Positions 33,501 through 43,384 of a DNA stretch of 64,000 nucleotides are shown here, one piece after another. The translations under genes and the position numbers were made by a program. Within the stretch, counting starts at the first letter, position 1. Every line of letters starts with the position of its first letter. Origin of the DNA: Brachionus manjavacas (taxonomy: Eukaryota; Rotifera; Eurotatoria; Ploima; Brachionidae); NCBI GenBank assembly GCA_019054805.1, contig JAHQIY010000006.1, positions 1,612,001 to 1,676,000 of the forward strand, read 5' to 3'. The notes under the pieces were generated by a model, which was not told where the DNA came from, did not search any database, and worked only from the letters and a program-made list of their open reading frames with translations.

Positions 33501-36043
33501 CTTAATATCTCATCTATAAAAATTGGTAGGCATTTGACAGAGAATAACTAGATCTCCGACTTACCTTTATCATCTGGGGCACTATAGCTCCTCGTGAGTA
33601 TCTCTGGTACGTTCCACAAATTATTAACTTTTAATTTTTAAATTAAAATCGGATTGATTTAAAAAAAATATATTCTATTGTATTTAATTTTTCATCTTTT
33701 GACATCAATCTCGATCTGGCGATCCGGATTTTTTCAAAAATAAAATATAAAATCAAAATTGACTGAATATTCTCAATGGTAATTTGAAAAAAAGATAAAA
33801 ATTATGTTCAAATTTACCCAAGACATGCTAATTACAAATCCTGATAACATCCCGCATGGGATCTTAAACATAGATTACACACAATATGAGAAACAATTTG
33901 ATCCAGATGCATTTAGCAATTTAAAATTAATCTTAACTAAAAGATAAATTTAAAGAAATATTTTATAAAAATTTGTTTTTTTTTCCCGAAATTGTAATGG
34001 TAAAAATCAATCCAGATTCGGATTTTAGGGACGACCAAAAATTTTCTAATTTTAAAGTAAAATTTAGTAAAAAAATTGTTAAATCATTTTAATTTATTAA
34101 AGGAAATAAAAAAGGGAAAAAATTTTTTTTTAAATTTCGAAAATTTGCTCTTGATATTTTACCATATATTTGCGTAAATTAACGTAAAAAATTGTTAAAT
34201 TACATAAATTCAATAAACATGAATTTCTTCTCAGCACTACCAAGTTGCTTTCACAACAAAGCATTTTCTGGCCACATACTTAGCCAATAATCCCAGCACA
34301 TTGAACCATTCCTCAATTTCCATTTCCCAATTTTCTTACGAGGAAAAAAAATCACGTTTTTGTCACACTAAAATTTCGAAGTGTCTGGAATGACTTGAAA
34401 AAAACTAACTGGACACCTGTGTGCCGTGTTAAGACAAATTGAGTAATGCTACTTTATGCAATTAATTATGCATGACCGACACCGCCCTTGCATTTTTTTT
34501 CTTAAATTGACCCAAATAAAGCTTGAATTTTTTTCTAAGTTAAACTTGGATGTTGATCAAACAAATATAGTGGCTGCCAAAAAATCTTCCTATTTCAATT
34601 TGACGCCGGCGTCGTCAGTCACAAGCCTAGTTGACCTGAACGACGACCAGCACCTGGCCGAGCTGGTCAAGCCGAGGCCGAAGCGTAGGCCGGCAAAAAA
34701 GCGCACCAGGCGCACCCAGAACCCAAAAAAGTGTCTAACAGAAAAAGAAAACCACTCAGTGGGCGTCAAGCTACAAAAAAACAAGCTTCTCATCGAAGAA
34801 GCAGCAGCGCCACTCTCCAAAAAAAGTCTTGCCCAGTCTCAGCTTCTCAATGATCTCAATCTGTTCTACAAAAACTACGACCAGCTGCGGCCCAAGTCTG
34901 CCCGTGCCAAACAAACGCCCTTTCCCAATCTCACATGGACAGACAAATTCGAGTTTTTCGAGTGCATGCGCTCCTCGGAAACCAAGTACCGCAAAAGTGC
35001 CAGCTATTTGCTCAGACACAAGTCGATAGAGGCGCAAATGCGCGCCATTCTAATCGACTGGCTCATTGAGATCAGCTATGCGTACCGACTGCACCGCGAG
35101 ACCCTTCACTTGTCCATCGAATACTTGGACAGGTTCATGAGCTTGTCCCAAGTGGAGATGAGGGTCGACCGATTGCAGCTGATCGGCTTGACTTCACTCT
35201 ACTTGGCGGCCAAAAACGAGGAGATCTATCCGCCCAAAATGAGCGATTTTTGCTCGCACATGGAAAGCTACGCGTGCGACAACGAGGAGCTGATGAAAAA
35301 ATTCGAAATAGCCATGCTGAAGACTCTCGAGTGGAACATTTCGCCAGTCACTGCCAACACTTGGCTCCAAACCTACATTCAACTTTTATGCGCCAATTTC
35401 AAGCATCTAGTGCTTGGCGCGGACACAGATGAGCCGAGTTCGTGCGGCACTGATTTCGTCATACCGGTCACTTTTTACAAAAATTCAGACAAAAATTCGG
35501 ACACCTTCAACTCCGAAGTTGGCACGTTCTACCTGGACACATTCATGAAGTCGATTAGCCTCATTGATTTGTGTCTGTTCGACATGGAGGCTCTTGAGTT
35601 CGACTATTCGGTGGTGTCAGCCTCGGCCCTGTATTATGTGCTGGGGGCGCGTGGTCTGGGCAAAATTGAGCTGGTTCTCGAAAGGGTCACTGGCTACAAG
35701 TTAGAAGAATTGGACGAGTGTATCAAATGGATGCTGGCTTATTTTGAGGTGTGCAAGGAGCTGTTGTTCGAACAGGACTTGTGCCAGGTTAAACAATTCA
35801 GCTCGATTGAACCCTCTGACTGGCACAATGTTCAATTGTACCATCAGTATTTGGACTTGCTGGTAATTTGTGAAGGATATTAAATTAGTTTTGATTTTAA
35901 AATTTTACTTAAAGAAAGAAGCACAGTCGAGAAAATTCAAGGCCCGAAATGAATACAATGTGATGCTGACTCCACCAGAATCAGTCAAAAAATTTCCCGC
36001 CACTGACTCCACAAATGCTAGCTTGAATTCATTAAATGAGTAG
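30569..36043 (+). CDS. Cyclin E (G1/S cyclin)
   Basis: Partner of CDK2, drives S-phase entry in the nucleus. Three exons: 30569-30739, 34540-35862, 35915-36043, all joined in phase 0; 540 residues. The first exon encodes a basic SKRKRC start (its link across 3.8 kb rests on phase and splice sites only). Exon 2 has a Lys/Arg-rich nuclear-type segment (KPRPKRRPAKKRTRRTQ), then the cyclin box: MRAILIDWLIEISYAYRLHR, ETLHLSIEYLDRFM, LTSLYLAAKNEEIYPPK, LKTLEWNISPVT, and a second fold with ASALYYVLGA and CIKWMLAYFEV. The end WHNVQLYHQYLDLL followed by KEAQSRKFKARNEY parallels cyclin E1. The last exon holds MLTPPESVKKF, equivalent to the Fbw7/Cdc4 phosphodegron LLTPPQS. Exon 2 is much GC-richer than its surroundings. 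AATAAA at 36222. Confidence 0.93.
30740..34539 (+). other. Cyclin E intron 1
   Basis: GTAATT donor, TTTTTTTCTAAG acceptor. Contents: AT-rich DNA, an A/T tetranucleotide run (TTTA)n at 32330-32362, a fold-back MITE at 33149-33500, and, just before exon 2 (34233-34390), a 52-codon open stretch behind TTCTTCTCAG (HYQVAFTTKHFLATYLANNP). That stretch could be an alternative exon but has no good donor. Confidence 0.55.
33149..33500. mobile_element. Fold-back MITE, ~150-bp arms, 9-bp target duplication
   Basis: Left arm about 33149-33297 and right arm about 33352-33500 are reverse complements with only a handful of mismatches, separated by a ~54-bp spacer. The element starts GGCAATGTGAA and ends TTCACATTGC. 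CTTAATATC occurs on both sides (33140-33148 and 33501-33509), an exact 9-bp target duplication (8 bp if the element ends in GCC). No ORF. Nine-bp duplications and long TIRs fit the MULE superfamily. A transcript would form a ~150-bp hairpin. Confidence 0.9.
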
Positions 36044-36379
36044 TTGTGGTAAAATAATATTCCTGGTGACTATTGTGTCTGTTTAAATGTTTTGATAATT
36101 TTTTTCTTTTTTTTTTTTTTTTTCTAAAGAAAGATTTGTATATTTTGAATTATTTTGTTGATTTATTTTGATCTCTTGTTATTTTTTGGTTTTAACTCAT
36201 GTTAATTGTTATCTTCTCTTTAATAAATAGCACGACATTTTTACGACATTTTTTTGCCCATATATTTAGAGTAGTGTTGTGGCACGTGTTCAAGTAATTT
36301 TTTGTAACTCAAAAAAAGCTTAATCGGCATTCTCTGAATAACTTTAATAAAAATTTACAATGTAGGTTCATTTTCTTTT
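36044..36379 (+). other. Cyclin E 3' UTR and spacer
   Basis: AATAAA at 36222-36227 is the likely poly(A) signal, about 180 nt after the stop. Beyond it nothing is recognised up to the (TAA)n run. Confidence 0.5.
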
Positions 36380-36830
36380 ATAATAATAATAATAATAATA
36401 AAATGAAAGCTATAATGTGCAAGCACATGGAACGAGGGATTAGTCTCATCATAAAAGATTGTTTAAATCAAGTTTATCAATTTTTTTTTTAAAACATCAA
36501 CTGTATCTGAAATAATAACAACTCTATCAAGTCGATTCCCAACATTGACCACTCTGTTGCTGAAAATTTAAATCTTTGCTCACAGTTCTTTACCAATTGC
36601 CTTTCTAGCGTAAAATCATGACGTCTAGGGGTTGGACGAAACTTATTTTCTGGATTGTTCTTGAAGACTAGGGGTGCATGCCAGTTCATCTTGTCGTGTT
36701 CTTTGATAATTTTAAACATCTCGATTAGATCCTCTCTTAATCTACTGGTCTCTAGACTGGTTAAATTCAATGAAGCTAATCTCTCTGGATAGCTTAACTC
36801 TTTTAGCTCAGGAGTTTTACTCTTTTTTTT
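36380..36830 (-). pseudogene. LINE C-terminal fragment with (TAA)n tail
   Basis: Minus-strand reading from 36830: KTPELKELSYPERLASLNLT, SLETSRLREDLIEMFKIIKE, then KFRPTPRRHDFTLERQLVKN and FSATEWSML, typical of the last domain of CR1/Jockey-like polyproteins. It ends at the (ATA)n microsatellite 36381-36401. It lies tail to tail with cyclin E. Confidence 0.65.
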
Positions 36831-37238
36831 TGAATATTTTTTTTATCAATTAATTTAAAATATTTTTTAATCAAATAGTTCTTTTGATTGAATGGTGCCT
36901 TGAATGTAGCAACTCTGGACTAACCGACTCGATAAAATGCTATTTTTATTTAACAGAATATTGCATGTTGAAAAATCTTAATCATTTTTTTGTATATGTT
37001 ATCGTTTTTTTTGATAATACGTAAATATCAATAATAACGTTCCTAGACGTTAATTTTGAAATAAATAAAACTATCAATTTTTCCTTTTTTTTCTATTTTT
37101 CTCGAGGACATTCAGACAAAAAAAACATCGAGTATTTGTTAAAAATTTATACTTTTATAAAAAATTTAAAATTTATTCTAACTTTATTTTTTTTTATTTT
37201 TTCTTAACTGAAATTAAAAAGATAAATATAGTAATAAT
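36831..37238. other. AT-rich spacer, nothing seen
   Basis: Homopolymer-rich and non-coding. Confidence 0.4.
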
Positions 37239-37433
37239 CTAAAATAAATGAAATAAAGCGTAAATATTGATAAAAAGTTTATTGGAGCAAATTGTATTTG
37301 ATCCATGACATCTGGAATTACACAAGAGGTTCGATTTTCTACAACCGCATCGATCTGTAATACATTGAGATGTACAATTGCATCTTACCATTCCTTGACC
37401 ACCACCAATTGACATTTCATTGAAATATTTTGT
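37239..37433 (-). pseudogene. CXC-type cysteine-rich tail of a transposon integrase/transposase
   Basis: Minus-strand frame with ATG at 37415: SIGGGQGMVRCNCTSQCITD, then RCGCRKSNLLCNSRCHGSNT, ending CSNK plus a random tail. The pattern CxC...C....CxCxK....C...C is the cysteine-rich module found at the C-terminus of KRBA2/Ginger-type integrase-like proteins. The integrase core upstream is not present, so this is a fragment. Confidence 0.5.
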
Positions 37434-37689
37434 CTAATTTTTTTTGCTTTATTTTTATTTAGAAATATTTATATCAAAATATACTGAAAAGTGAATTTAT
37501 TTTTAACTATTGGAAGTTTTTTTTTATATTAACGGCTGCATCAGTAAATACCAAAACTTCCTTGATAATAAGAAAAAATGAATATTTTTTTCAAGATTTA
37601 CTAATAGATCAGTTTATTTTGATATTTACGTTTTATCAAAATTTACTATTACAAATATAACAAAATGAATTTTTTTTCAGACAGATTCA

Positions 37690-38620
37690 GGTTAGTATTG
37701 ATAATCACCAAAACTACAAACTTAAGCTCACAGTACTGAACTCAGAGATTCCCTTAGACGTAAATCCGACCTTTCTTGGTATCAAGCTTGACCCCAAATT
37801 ATCGTTTAAACCACATATACAAGATCTTGAAAACAAACTAATGTCTAAAACTAACTTACTCCGTCGTATCAATAATTTCAAATGATCAAACTCCCTATCA
37901 ATTCAAGTGTCGGTAACTAAACTCAGTGTACAGTTACATCATCATCAACATCAATAACAGCACTTAATTTAATCATGAATTAAAAGCATGATTAAATGAT
38001 GTAAGTGCCATTCCTTTAGAAGTTGTTTGCTTATTTTGCTCTTTGCGGCGGCACTATTTATAGTTATATTAATATTTAGTTTATATACAATTGTTTTATT
38101 ATTAATTTAAAACCTCATTTTATGTTTCTTGTATTTTCCCTTTATTTCTATATGTAATCATTTGGCTACTGCGAGTGGCCACTTTCTATTATTCATTTAG
38201 AAAATAAATTTATTAAATCCTAAGTTTATGGTTTATTTTATTTATTGTTGAATCAAAATACTTTATCAATCAATCTTGTGCTGTAAAATCTCTCATTCGA
38301 TCCTTATTCGATTGTTGCTTCGTGATACTAAACAGTGGGACCGAAAAAATTAGTTCTCTTCTCCAAAAAATTCAAAACAAACTCGTGCGTATTATTAAGT
38401 ATTTTTCTCTCAAAACATCGATTCGTACCATGCACAGAATTCTTTAGCTAGAAACCATTGAAGAAGGAGCCAACAACAATTATTGCTTAGGTTTTTGTCT
38501 AACAAATCAAAGCAAGTGCTGATCGCAAAAGAGATCGAACAATTTATGCTCTCAGAACGCCCTAATTTGATAAGATTTTCAACTCCATTCGATAAACTTA
38601 GCTCTAATTGAAACACTTTT
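37690..38620 (+). pseudogene. LINE C-terminal half, interrupted by a ~330-bp insertion
   Basis: First part (37690-37930): LKLTVLNSEIPLDVNPTFLG and FKPHIQDLENKLMSKTNLLR, the region after the RT palm. Second part (38270-38610): KSLIRSLFDCCFVILNSGTE and LLQKIQNKLVRIIKYFSLKT. In intact relatives these are adjacent, so 37935-38265 looks inserted. That insert contains an inverted repeat, GCACTTAATTTAATCATG at 37960-37977 facing 37987-38008. In-frame stops show the LINE is dead. Confidence 0.65.
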
Positions 38621-39108
38621 TATCCGGTTTTTTTTCTTTTTTTTTCTCTTTTTTGTGAACTCGTTTTTAAACTAATTTAATCACTTTTTTCATGTTTTTA
38701 TTTTTTATCCAATTTTATTCTATCATCTAAATTTATATCAATTTTTCTTTTTAACGCGGGCTCAAACGAAGGTCTTGCACCATTCGTACGTGCCCTGGGG
38801 TCTTCCCCTAAGTTATTTTTAAAAAAAAATGAATCTTTTACTTAATTGTAAAATGAATATTTAATTGTCTATCAATTAATTTAATTTGTCTATGAGACTT
38901 AAACTTAATTAAATAAAAAATGCAGGTAATATTCAGGTAAAGTTGTTATATTGATTAGCAATTAACCTCCATTTTGGAGAAGTAAAATTTAAATATTATA
39001 CAATAGAAAGTTTATAAATTAGAAAAAATACAATTTAATAATAAGAAAAAATAATAATCTTTTATATAGTTATCCAATTAATCGAGTCCAAGAATAATGA
39101 GACCATTA
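38621..39108. other. AT-rich spacer, nothing seen
   Basis: A short GC-richer patch at 38755-38805 has no usable frame. Confidence 0.35.
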
Positions 39109-39290
39109 CTAAAAAGACTTTATTAGGTTTTTAAGTAAGATCCTATAGTTCTTGAACCTAAGATTTTCTAAGCATAGCTTTATTGAGTCAGTTATACCGT
39201 CATTAAATTCCAGTTCCGATTTAAGAACCAATTTTAGTTGATTTATTTTATTTTTTATAAACATTATATCTTTATGGCCGTTAACACTTC

Positions 39291-40010
39291 TAACCATAAA
39301 TTTATTAAAGTTTACCATAAATTTATTAAATTATAATAAAATAAAAGAAAATACAACAAATTTATTATATTATTATCAAATTAAAGAAATAAGTAACAAA
39401 TTTATTAAAAAAAATATCAAATTCATTAAAGATTAATCAGATTCATTAGAAAAATAATAAACTCATTTTTTTTTGTTTACATTTGTTTATTGCGCAATAA
39501 TAATACAATTCTTTTTGTAAAGGCTTGCCGCAAGTATCACATAATTTACTAACACTGTCATCAAATCTTGGTCGCTTGGAAGTATCATCTTGAGATGTTA
39601 AGTCATCATCGAAAATGGCATTTTCTTCAGGTGCTTTAATTAGGTCAGAAGCTTGAACTTCTAGGCTCTTTACAGTTTTAGAAGGAGGGCCTCTTTTTTT
39701 ATTATTATGTATTGGTAAATCCAAACCAATCGAGCTGAAATCTAACGTCTGAAGTCTAAATGCACATGAAATAACGTTTAATCAATTAATTTATCTTAAA
39801 AGTGTAAATCTAATGAGTTTCTTAATTCTAATGAACCAATTAATGTTCTTTTTATTCAAATTTAGGTTGTTTTAATCAATTTAGGATAATTTTCTATTTT
39901 CTATTACATTTTTATTCAATTTGATAAATAACTGTTAAGTTTATTCTATTTTTAATAAATTTATGGAAACTTTATTATATTTATGGTCATTTTTAATAAA
40001 TTTATGGGTA
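39291..40010. mobile_element. Inverted-repeat element with ATAAATTTATTAA word array and SWIM relic
   Basis: The ends read TAACCATAAATTTATTAAAG and, complemented from the right, TACCCATAAATTTATTAAAA. The left flank (39291-39450) repeats words such as CAAATTTATTAAA and CAAATTCATTAAA. The right flank (39940-40010) has them inverted (TTAATAAATTTATGG). A SWIM-family C-terminal relic lies between. It is inserted in a LINE. No convincing target duplication was found. Confidence 0.6.
39446..39770 (-). pseudogene. C-terminal fragment of SWIM-type transposase
   Basis: From about 39770: VISCAFRLQTLDFSSIGLDL, then PIHNNKKRGPPSK, an acidic linker and CDTCGKPLQKELYYYCAINK. The order CH.ISCA.R / IG.DLPI.NKKRGP / terminal CxxC finger matches the ORF at 12556-13038. 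The SWIM CxC and the catalytic core are missing. Confidence 0.55.
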
Positions 40011-40316
40011 TAGATTATATTACGCGTATCTTTATTAAAATATTTTTCAAGGATGAGTATGTCATGCTTAAATGATTTGTTTTTAGCATTCATAAGAGGG
40101 GAGTATCTATACATATTGATTCAAAAATGTAAGAAGCCAATGGGTTATCCTGCAAGCTACTAATAAAAGATAGTTTGGAAAATAAGTAGAGCTGTTCGAA
40201 ATTAAATATTTTTAACACTTTGAGGATGTTGGACATATGACAGCTATATTTTATACCAAACATTAGTCTAATTAAGTTGTTCTGGGTTGTGCTCAATTAC
40301 TTTTTTGTCTCTTCTT

Positions 40317-40755
40317 TTAGAGTTGTAATACCCAATTCATAATATGATTTTAAGGTTAAATAAATTATTATAAACATTTGAGTCAACCAGATTCTCAAAC
40401 TTAAATAGTACAAAAATCAAAATTTCGCAATCAAAGCTAAAATCGATGACTTCATGGATGTTTCATTTGTGAATCATCTCATTTTTTAATTGATTAAAGC
40501 CAAGAAAACGTTCATGAGCTAATTAATTTGGTTATCAGAAATTTTTCATTTTGCTTTCAAATTTGCTAAATAGATGTTACGATTTTGACTTTCTCTTTCA
40601 ATAGAACTGATATTGAGAAAATTGAGTTTTTAAAAACAGAAATTAAACGAAACAAACTTAGTTAGTTGACATTGATTTGTAAACAATTTCAGAATTTCTT
40701 TGAAAAGATTCGAAGAAATTGCTTTTTAAATTTATTTTTGAAAAGTCATTAATAT
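40317..40755. other. AT-rich spacer, nothing seen
   Basis: Non-coding, with no repeat that I can relate to others. Confidence 0.35.
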
Positions 40756-41459
40756 AAGGCTCTATGTTTTTCTGTCAATTAATTTTACAAAAATCAATTA
40801 ATATTTTATTCAAAACGTCAATTAAAATAAATAAAAATCAATTGATAATTTGAATGTCCATTAAAAAAACAAAAATCAATTAATTAAACAAGAGTCAATT
40901 TTAAATAAAAGAAATACATAAAATTGAAGATTTGTCAATAGAATATTCTTATGTCAATTTAATAAATTATTGTCAATTAATTATATTATGGAATCAATAA
41001 AAATAATATTAATGTAAAATAAAATTTACATGGAACTTTTAATCTCATTTTGAATTATATTAAAACCTTTTTTCAACACTCAAAAATCTAAAAAAAATCT
41101 AAAATGAACCTAGTTCCAGATATAATCGAGTTTGAGGATTATCCAGACCAAGCTATAGACGTTCCTTTAAGATAAACAAGACCTGTCGGATGACCAAAAA
41201 AAATAAACCACAAATAAATAAAAAAATAATAGACCAAGTGCTTTAATGCTCAATTAATTTTTTGTTAAATTTTTCTCTAATAAATGCTGTTTATTTTTAA
41301 TCTGATTAAGCTTTTTTTTTATTGATAAATAAAATTTTAATTGATAAAATAAAAATTAATGGACTTTTGTTTTTTTAATTGACGACTTATTTATTGACGT
41401 TTTTTTTTTTAAATTAATTGATTTTTGAAAAATTAATTTACAGAAAATCATAATGCCTT
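40756..41459. mobile_element. 704-bp inverted-repeat element with TCAATTAA word array
   Basis: Ends: AAGGCTCTATGTTTTTCTGT on the left and, complemented, AAGGCATTATGATTTTCTGT on the right. AATAT flanks both ends (40751-40755, 41460-41464), a possible 5-bp target duplication, though AT-rich. The left half holds about ten copies of TGTCAATTAA / AAAATCAATTAA; the right half holds the inverted word (TTAATTGACG, ATTAATTGATTTT). A 23-residue frame in the centre (41104: MNLVPDIIEFEDYPDQAIDV) looks like a remnant acidic N-terminus. Confidence 0.7.
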
Positions 41460-41988
41460 AATATAATTTGAATTTTTATTCCGTTTCCTTTTGAGGAACG
41501 GAACAATTTATTTACAAAAAAAAAATTGTGATTTTCAGTCAACATTCAAATATTTTAAAAAAATTAATTGAATTAATAAAACGGTTAATTTACATTAATT
41601 CGGGTTAATTTAAGTTAAAATAGAAACTGTCAAAACATTTTTTTATTAAAATTCAAATTTTATTAACTATTTTCCCTTAAGTATTGTCAAGGAAAAATTC
41701 CTAACTTTACATTAATTGACAAGTTTACAAGCTTTCGTAAACTCAATTCACCTATCGAGGTAGTGCAATTATTTTGAAAATTAAATAGTAAAAAAATTTA
41801 AATAAAATAATTATAAATCAGATTCAACATTTCTTCAATCTAAAAAAAAATCTATAAAAATTGAAATCTTCAAATTTGTCCTTAAATTCGGCGCCAATTA
41901 ACAATCGAAAACAATTAATTTTTCATGATGAAAAAAAAGCTAGAATAATAATATAGAAATATACGCACTATTTTTATCAATATTAAAA
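41460..41988. other. AT-rich 5' flank of the membrane-protein gene
   Basis: No coding signal or named promoter motif. A slightly GC-richer stretch occurs at 41740-41765. Confidence 0.35.
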
Positions 41989-42474
41989 ATGATTGATGAG
42001 TTTTTGAATTTTTTTAAAACTTGCGAGAATGAGCCGCCTAGTTACTTCAATTCATTCTTTACATCCGTGGGAAAAGAAGTTTGCCACTATAAGCCTTTAA
42101 AGAAAGTATTGGAGCCTTTTACAGGCTATCTGGTCTTCCTATTGCAAATAATAATAATAATGATAGTGATTCGTTTTTCATCAAACATTTCAGTCGAAGT
42201 GTTCAACTCGGTTTTTATTTGGCTCAAAAGACAGCAGGAAATAATCAAAAAAAAGCGATTAAAAATGAATCAGACAGAAAATTCATCTCAAAATGCGCCC
42301 GAGAATGAGTCCAGCAATTTTAGACCACAAGCTGATTCTTTAAAACCAAAAGCTTCTGTTTACAGTCTCAAAAACAATTCAAGTGAAGTGGCTGAGGACA
42401 TAATCAATGAGTTGGATACCTTTCTCGATAAATTAAATGATGTGCCCATCAGTTCCAAATCATCCATGTATTGA
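41989..42474 (+). CDS. Unrecognised small single-pass membrane protein
   Basis: 161 residues, single exon, clear ATG. Residues 1-45 are moderately polar (MIDEFLNFFKTCENEPPSYF). One strong hydrophobic segment lies at about 46-64 (TGYLVFLLQIIIIMIVI). After it come a basic stretch (KRQQEIIKKKRLK) and an Asn/Ser-rich, probably disordered tail ending SSKSSMY. Positive charge after the segment predicts a cytosolic C-terminus. AATAAA lies at 42499, 25 nt past the stop. It faces the METTL27-like gene tail to tail with 118 bp between stops. Family unknown. Confidence 0.6.
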   Translation: MIDEFLNFFKTCENEPPSYFNSFFTSVGKEVCHYKPLKKVLEPFTGYLVFLLQIIIIMIVIRFSSNISVEVFNSVFIWLKRQQEIIKKKRLKMNQTENSSQNAPENESSNFRPQADSLKPKASVYSLKNNSSEVAEDIINELDTFLDKLNDVPISSKSSMY

Positions 42475-42592
42475 AATGTTTTTTAAGCTGATTTTGCTAA
42501 TAAAATTTTTTTAATGATTTATTTCTATTTTAAAATGTAATCAATACAACTAAAATTTTAATTAAATAAAATTGTGAAAAATTAGAAATTTT

Positions 42593-43384
42593 CTAAATTT
42601 TTTGAAAAACAAGCACTCGACCATCTAAACTAACGAGCTCATTTTTAATGTAATTTTTGAATGAAAAATTGGTAACTAGTCTCAACTTTTTTTCCTCTTC
42701 CAATTTTGCAAACAGCTTTTCGTTTGTTTGCTGACTTTTTAGATAGAAAGAATCACGATCAACAATAATGCCGTATCCTCCTGATTTCATCATTCTTAAA
42801 AACTCTTCTATTGACTCAAATTTGATAAGTCCATCATCGTCCATTGAGGCACAGCATAGAACATGGTCATAAGATTCTGAGAAAAATAAAGCGCAACAAT
42901 TTTAAATTTTCAAAAATTTACCATCTTGAATTGAAGTCTTTTTGTCTGCGTAGATACCTTCGTAGTAATAATTGTGGTATAGATTTTTTTCTTTGGCTTT
43001 GTCCAGCATTCCAGCACTTGGATCAAGTCCATCCATATTGGTAAACCCTTTATTGACTTGAAGTTTAAAATTTTTTAAGAAAAGAAATCATTGACAGACC
43101 ATATCTTTGCAAGGCAATTGCAACCAGACCGGTTCCGGCCGCGATGTCCAATATTCTGGCATTTTTGTCATCAATAAAAACATTCACCAAATGAGCTACA
43201 ACATCACAGGCTCTTCTGTTAATAAGAACAATTTCCTTTATATTTAATTTATTAAATTAATTTCTTTCTTTTTAGCAGAAAAAAAAATTACTTCATCATA
43301 GTGATTTGCTCTGGAATTGTAATCAGGATTATAAATATCACTGGTGATATTTTTAGCTATTTCTTGGTTCGACAAATCGATCAT
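42593..43384 (-). CDS. METTL27-like SAM-dependent methyltransferase, four exons
   Basis: Exons 43384-43292, 43235-43100, 43047-42922, 42876-42593; introns of 56, 52 and 45 bp with GT/AG ends and matching phases; 212 residues. The start is MIDLSNQEIAKNITSDIYNP. Motif I is ARILDIAAGTGLVAIALQRY (SAM-binding glycine-rich loop). Motif II/post-I is NMDGLDPSAGMLDKAKEKNL. Motif IV is ESYDHVLCCASMDDD, then the GGYGIIVDRDSFY strand. The layout and the DxxCGTGLV-like loop followed by DxSxxML fit the METTL27 (WBSCR27) group; the human protein is a little longer. Substrate unknown. A minus-strand AATAAA occurs about 70 nt downstream. Only the last exon gives a long frame, so the gene is easily missed. Confidence 0.85.

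Larger units (their letters stand above)
39109..40316 (-). pseudogene. LINE C-terminus split by a SWIM-bearing transposon
   Basis: The minus-strand upstream part (40316-40011) reads STTQNNLIRLMFGIKYSCHM and LKIFNFEQLYLFSKLSFISS. After a frame shift it reads SFKHDILILEKYFNKDTRNI. The downstream part (39290-39109) reads VRSVNGHKDIMFIKNKINQL and ends in a stop at 39109. The two halves are collinear with other copies, and the intervening 39291-40010 is an inserted element. Confidence 0.65.

Noticed and set aside
34590..34820. Several frames antisense to cyclin E (also 34771-35037, 35194-35382)
   Set aside because: Arise from the GC-rich cyclin exon; no independent coding evidence.
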